From: Longimicrobiales bacterium | GTDB lineage: Bacteria; Gemmatimonadota; Gemmatimonadetes; Longimicrobiales; Gaopeijiaceae | NCBI GenBank assembly: GCA_958296005.1 | Contig: CATQHQ010000002.1 | Coordinates: 1-64,000 of the forward strand | Length of the DNA stretch: 64,000 nucleotides | Reading direction: 5' to 3' | Part shown: one piece after another, positions 57,862-64,000 of the stretch | Layout: the number at the start of each line of letters is the position of its first letter | Numbering within the stretch: the stretch's first letter is position 1 | Notes under the pieces: model-generated | Seen by the model: only the letters and a program-made list of their open reading frames with translations | Told to the model about the DNA's origin: nothing | Databases searched by the model: none | Program-made: the position numbers and the translations under genes

Positions 57862-59224
57862 TCCGCCTGCCTCCCACCCACACCGACTCGATCTGGCGAG
57901 CGTTCCGCACGTCCTCCAAGGGGTTGGCCCGCAACACGACGAAGTCCGCACGTCGCCCAGGCGCCAGAACCCCAACTTCCTCGAGCCCCAAGCAGCTCGC
58001 CGCCTTCTCCGTCGCCGACCGCAGAATCTGATTGGGCGTCAGCCCGGCCTCTGCCATCAGCTCCATCTCCATGTGCTCGAAGTACCCCTGGAAGCGCCCC
58101 ATCGGACCCGAGTCGGTGCCGAAGGCGATCGCAACGCCGGCGTCGGCCAGTCGCTTCAAGTTGCCCTGGGCGACTTGGAGCGCTTCCCGGTAGGCGGCGG
58201 GCTGGGGCGACTGCCGAACCCGCTGCTGGCGATCCGGGTCGGTTACGACCTGCACCTGCGCCGCGTCCACGTCGGCGGTCAGAAACGGGTCGTCCAGGAA
58301 CGCCGGGCGCTCCCCGTAGGCAAACGCCGACACCTCCCGAGTCAACGTCGGCACGTAGCAGACGCCGGTCTCCAAGAATAGGCCGATCGTCTCGTCGTCC
58401 ACTTCCTCGTCGCGGATGCTGTGGGCGACCAGCCCCGTGCCGGCGCGCAGCAGCCCTTTGGCGTCTTCCTGGTAGAACAAGTGCGACGCGACCCGCAGTT
58501 CGTGGTCCGAGGCCCGCTCGATGAGCGCCCGGTACACGTCGGGCGGCATCTTGGAGATCGCGCCCAGGTTGTCGTCCACCCGAACCTTGATCCAATCGGG
58601 ACTTGGCTCCGCGGCTTCGTCCACCGCCGCGACCGCCTCTTCAGGCGTAGCGCCGGTCACCACCGAGCCCGCCACCTGCAAGCGCGCGCGCTCGGGGCCG
58701 ACTTCGCCCCAGCTGGCGTCGCGAACCGCAAACGACGGCGCTCGGTCGCCCCCCAAGCTCACCACCGTCGTCACGCCAAAGCGCGCGTAGCGCTCCAGCT
58801 CGGCCGTCGCGTAGTCGGCGTACTCCACGCCGGAGTCCGCGCTCCACGTGCCTCCGACGTGCCCGTGGGCGTTGATCAGCCCGGGGATCACGAACATCCC
58901 CGTCGCGTCCACGACCTCGGCGTCCTGCCTCTCCGCCGTCGCCAGCAACTCGGCCTCGTCCCGCATGGGGGTGATCGACACGATCCGCCCCTCGGAGAAC
59001 TGAAGCAGCGCCGGGGACGGCTCCATCTCGGCGTCCGTCCCGTTCCACACCTGCGCTCCGTAGACGAACAGGTCGGAGCTCTCATCGTACGGGGCGTCGC
59101 CCTGGCTGCAGCCGATCGCGACGGGCGCGCCAGCCAGAAGCGCCCACGCAAGGAAGCGGGAGGGGCACCGGGCGGCGGCCCGCCGAGGGGAAGGGGCGGG
59201 AGCCGGAGAGGTCGGGTTGGTCAT
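57851..59224 (-). CDS. Amidohydrolase-family lipoprotein
   Basis: A 457-residue protein. Signal peptide with lipobox AIGC (Cys39), then metal-dependent hydrolase motifs: IPGLINAHGHVGG, DWIKVRVDDN (possible bridging Lys), ASHLFYQEDAK, VAHSIRDEEV, AFGTDSGPMG and GRRADFVVLRANPLED. ATG 59224 was chosen because it opens the signal peptide. Outer-membrane or periplasmic; third secreted amidohydrolase in the window. Substrate unknown. Confidence 0.85.
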   Translation of the reverse strand: MTNPTSPAPAPSPRRAAARCPSRFLAWALLAGAPVAIGCSQGDAPYDESSDLFVYGAQVWNGTDAEMEPSPALLQFSEGRIVSITPMRDEAELLATAERQDAEVVDATGMFVIPGLINAHGHVGGTWSADSGVEYADYATAELERYARFGVTTVVSLGGDRAPSFAVRDASWGEVGPERARLQVAGSVVTGATPEEAVAAVDEAAEPSPDWIKVRVDDNLGAISKMPPDVYRALIERASDHELRVASHLFYQEDAKGLLRAGTGLVAHSIRDEEVDDETIGLFLETGVCYVPTLTREVSAFAYGERPAFLDDPFLTADVDAAQVQVVTDPDRQQRVRQSPQPAAYREALQVAQGNLKRLADAGVAIAFGTDSGPMGRFQGYFEHMEMELMAEAGLTPNQILRSATEKAASCLGLEEVGVLAPGRRADFVVLRANPLEDVRNARQIESVWVGGRRISR

Positions 59225-59240
59225 AGCTTTCGGCGTGCGG

Positions 59241-62043
<2,803 letters not shown>

Positions 62044-62053
62044 GAGCGGCCTC

Positions 62054-62083
62054 AGTATATTGCACCCGGCCGCCGACGCCCAA
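62054..62083 (-). promoter_or_regulatory. Possible promoter of the M14-thiC operon
   Basis: On the minus strand TTGGGC (62083-62078) is followed 18 nt later by TATACT (62059-62054), 10 nt before the M14 ATG. The AT-rich -10-like box stands out in this GC-rich spacer. The -35 is weak, and the transcript would be almost leaderless. Confidence 0.35.
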
Positions 62084-62098
62084 CCTGGTCCCCCGCCC

Positions 62099-63364
62099 GT
62101 GAACGACCCAGCCCTGCTGCTCTCCGACGACGAAGCCGCGATCCTCGGCGGCGAAGCCGGTCCCGCCCAGCGGCTGGCGATGCGGATCGTCGTTCGGATG
62201 GGCGAGATCCTGGGGGCCCGCGAACTTGTGGAGGTTGCGTCCGCCCACATCGACGGCTGCCTCTACCACGGCGACGGCGGCACCGAGTTCGCCGAGCGGC
62301 TCGTGGAGCTGGGCGGCAGAACGGCCGTGCCCGCCACCTTGAACGTGGGCGCGCTGGACCTCCTCAACCCGAAGCGCGTTCGGTCGATCGGCCGCCGCCG
62401 CGAGATGGCGCTTCGCCAGATGAAGGCGTACCAAGCGCTGGGCTGCCGTCCCACATGGACGTGCGCCCCGTACCAGTCCGGCCACCGACCCGCGGCAGGC
62501 GAGCACGTGGCCTGGGGCGAGAGCAACGCCGTCGCCTTCGCCAACTCGGTGCTGGGCGCCCGTACGAACCGCTACGGCGACTTCATGGACATCTGTTGCG
62601 CCATAGCCGGCCGGGCGCCCCGCACGGGCCTCCACCTGGACGAAAACCGCCGCGCCACCGTCGTCGTGGACACCCGCGCGACGAGCCGCGCCCTCAAGGA
62701 GCGGGACGTCTTCTACCCTGTGCTGGGCGCGTGGCTGGGGGGCGCGGTGGGCGACCGCGTGGCCGTGATCGCCGGCCTCCCCGCAACCGTCACGGAGGAC
62801 CAGCTGAAGGCGCTGGGGGCGGCCGCCGCTTCCTCGGGCGCCGTGGGACTCTTCCACGTCGAAGGCGTGACGCCGGAGGCGCCCGACTTGGCCACGGCCC
62901 TGGGCGGCGCAAGGGCCGAAGCGGTCGCGACCCCCGAGCCTGCCGAGCTGCGCGCTGTTCGAGACGCCCTGAGCACCGACGCCTCCGGTCGGGTCGACGC
63001 GGTGGCCGTCGGCAGCCCCCACTTCTCCATCGCCGAGTTTCGCCAGCTAGAGGCGCTTCTCCCGTCCGCGCCGTTCGCAGTCCCGTTCTACGTGTGCACA
63101 GGCCGCTCCGAGCACCGCCGCCTGGAGCGGGAAGGCCGCCTCTCCCGCTTCGGGAACGCAGGCGTGAAGATCGTTGTGGACACCTGCGTCGTGGTCACTC
63201 CCGTCCTCCCCCCGAAAGGCGGCGTCCTCATGACCAACTCGGGCAAGTTCGCCCACTACGCCCCTTCCAACACCGGGTACGGCGTGGTCTACGGAAGCCT
63301 GGAGGACTGCGTGGCGTCGGCCGTCTGCGGCCGCGTCGTCCGGGACGAGAGCCTTTGGAACTGA
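62099..63364 (+). CDS. Aconitase X catalytic subunit
   Basis: A 421-residue protein of the AcnX large-domain family: SDDEAAILGGEAGPAQ, SAHIDGCLYHGDGG, VPATLNVGALDLL, CAPYQSGHRPAAGEHVAWGE (quoted 20) and SNTGYGVVYGSLEDCV. GTG 62099 is used, since family members begin just before DDEAAIL and this leaves a 55-nt spacer; ATG 62042 is possible. It overlaps its swivel partner. Bacterial AcnX enzymes include cis-3-hydroxy-L-proline dehydratases; the substrate here is not proven. Confidence 0.85.
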   Translation: MNDPALLLSDDEAAILGGEAGPAQRLAMRIVVRMGEILGARELVEVASAHIDGCLYHGDGGTEFAERLVELGGRTAVPATLNVGALDLLNPKRVRSIGRRREMALRQMKAYQALGCRPTWTCAPYQSGHRPAAGEHVAWGESNAVAFANSVLGARTNRYGDFMDICCAIAGRAPRTGLHLDENRRATVVVDTRATSRALKERDVFYPVLGAWLGGAVGDRVAVIAGLPATVTEDQLKALGAAAASSGAVGLFHVEGVTPEAPDLATALGGARAEAVATPEPAELRAVRDALSTDASGRVDAVAVGSPHFSIAEFRQLEALLPSAPFAVPFYVCTGRSEHRRLEREGRLSRFGNAGVKIVVDTCVVVTPVLPPKGGVLMTNSGKFAHYAPSNTGYGVVYGSLEDCVASAVCGRVVRDESLWN

Positions 63365-63750
63365 AGGGGACGGTCGTCTACCCCGGGAACGCCGAGGGAC
63401 GGCTTCTGGTCCTCCGCAAGCCCCTCAGCTTCTGGGGCGGCGTGGACCCGGAGTCCGGCCGGATCGCGGACCCCCGCCACCCCCAGCACGGCGAGCGGCT
63501 GGGCGGCCGCATCCTCGTCATGGAGCGCACGATCGGATCCAGCTCCTCCAGCGCGGTCATGCTGGAGCTGCTCCGCAACGGGACGGCCCCTGCCGGAGTG
63601 GTGGTCGGCGAGGCCGATGCCATCCTCGTGCTGGGACTCCTGGTCGCCCAGGAACTCGACTACCCCACGATCCCGTTCCTTCGGGTGGGAACGGAACGGG
63701 TCGCCGCGCTAGGCCGAGCCGACGGCGAGCACTGCACGATCTCGGGCTAG
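63355..63750 (+). CDS. Aconitase X swivel (small) subunit
   Basis: A 131-residue DUF126-type protein: LKGTVVYPGNAEGRLLVL, the Ser-rich active-site loop MERTIGSSSSSAVMLELL and GVVVGEADAILVLG. TTG 63355 overlaps the last codons of the catalytic gene (10 nt). Two separate genes correspond to the split form of aconitase X, whose two parts form one active site. Confidence 0.88.
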   Translation: MELKGTVVYPGNAEGRLLVLRKPLSFWGGVDPESGRIADPRHPQHGERLGGRILVMERTIGSSSSSAVMLELLRNGTAPAGVVVGEADAILVLGLLVAQELDYPTIPFLRVGTERVAALGRADGEHCTISG

Positions 63751-63754
63751 CAGT

Positions 63755-64000
63755 TCAGGGCAGCGCGTACCGCTCCACGTACTGAAGCCCGTACTCGTCC
63801 ATCCGCACGAGGTACGCCTTTCCCTCGCCGAAGCCGACGACGCGCCGGCCCGGCAAGAGCTCCACTACGATCTCCCGCTCGCCGGACGCGCCGAACACGT
63901 CGTACACCGGCGGGGCGTCGGCTCCGCCGTAGGTCCTCACCCAAGCTCGCCCGCTGGGGTCGACGGGGACGCGCGAACCGTAGAACGGCGGCAGATCGTC
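63755..64000 (-). CDS. C-terminal end of a probable beta-propeller protein (partial)
   Basis: The last 81 residues of a gene running in from beyond the window. FYGSRVPVDPSGRAWVRTYG, PVYDVFGASGEREIVVELLP and YLVRMDEYGLQYVERYALP fit the closing repeat of a 6-bladed propeller, a common type in Gemmatimonadota. The gene's start and most of its sequence are not visible. It ends 4 nt from the end of the convergent aconitase X operon. Confidence 0.6.
   Translation of the reverse strand, partial: DDLPPFYGSRVPVDPSGRAWVRTYGGADAPPVYDVFGASGEREIVVELLPGRRVVGFGEGKAYLVRMDEYGLQYVERYALP

Overview
The window is GC-rich DNA (roughly two thirds G+C) from a diderm bacterium. Lgt, an Omp85/TamB pair and several lipobox signal peptides show an outer membrane and a lipoprotein pathway. 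The abundance of secreted amidohydrolases (one fused to a PD40/TolB-type propeller), a large DUF5117-like zinc protease, an M14 carboxypeptidase and a beta-propeller C-terminus is the kind of content I associate with Gemmatimonadota. That assignment is inference from gene content, not from a marker gene. No rRNA, tRNA, CRISPR array or insertion sequence was seen.

Positions 1-26297 hold one long block of genes, all on the minus strand: queA-tgt-yajC-def-fmt, two large LRR-metzincin lipoprotein genes, thiE-thiS-thiG, rsmB, a PASTA protein, a TlpA-like thioredoxin, a YbbR-domain protein, tsaD, lgt, a metallophosphoesterase, tamA and tamB (cut by the window edge). Stop/start overlaps and very short gaps suggest operonic expression. 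The two LRR-metzincin genes are a tandem duplication. Between them lie decayed scraps of fmt, rsmB and apparently thiG, which record how the duplication arose and show that only the LRR-metzincin gene was kept in two working copies.

Positions 26517-43124 hold secreted hydrolases and a small CoA module. A 1,111-residue propeller-amidohydrolase (plus strand) converges on a minus-strand run: M1 aminopeptidase, DUF5117-type protease, amidohydrolase, an unrecognised 935-residue protein, acyl-CoA dehydrogenase, citramalyl-CoA-lyase-like protein and MaoC-like hydratase. A leishmanolysin-like lipoprotein gene is divergent from this run.

Positions 43121-48722 look like a small, partly decayed defence island: a single-chain (type ISP-like) restriction-modification enzyme with a 26-C homopolymer in its coding sequence, a broken N6-adenine methyltransferase gene and an orphan MNT nucleotidyltransferase (antitoxin-type) gene.

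Positions 48894-56955 form a complete branched-chain/aromatic-type ABC importer (livG, livH, livM, substrate-binding lipoprotein, livF) interleaved with a long-chain acyl-CoA synthetase and a phenylacetate-CoA-ligase-like gene, read as import and CoA activation of an organic acid. Positions 57076-64000 carry an SRPBCC/SnoaL-like protein, an amidohydrolase lipoprotein, thiC, an M14 carboxypeptidase, a two-gene aconitase X and the end of a probable propeller protein.

The most striking observations are the possible phase-variable poly-C switch inside the restriction-modification gene and the tandem LRR-metzincin lipoproteins, whose ends are nearly identical while their LRR arrays have diverged.
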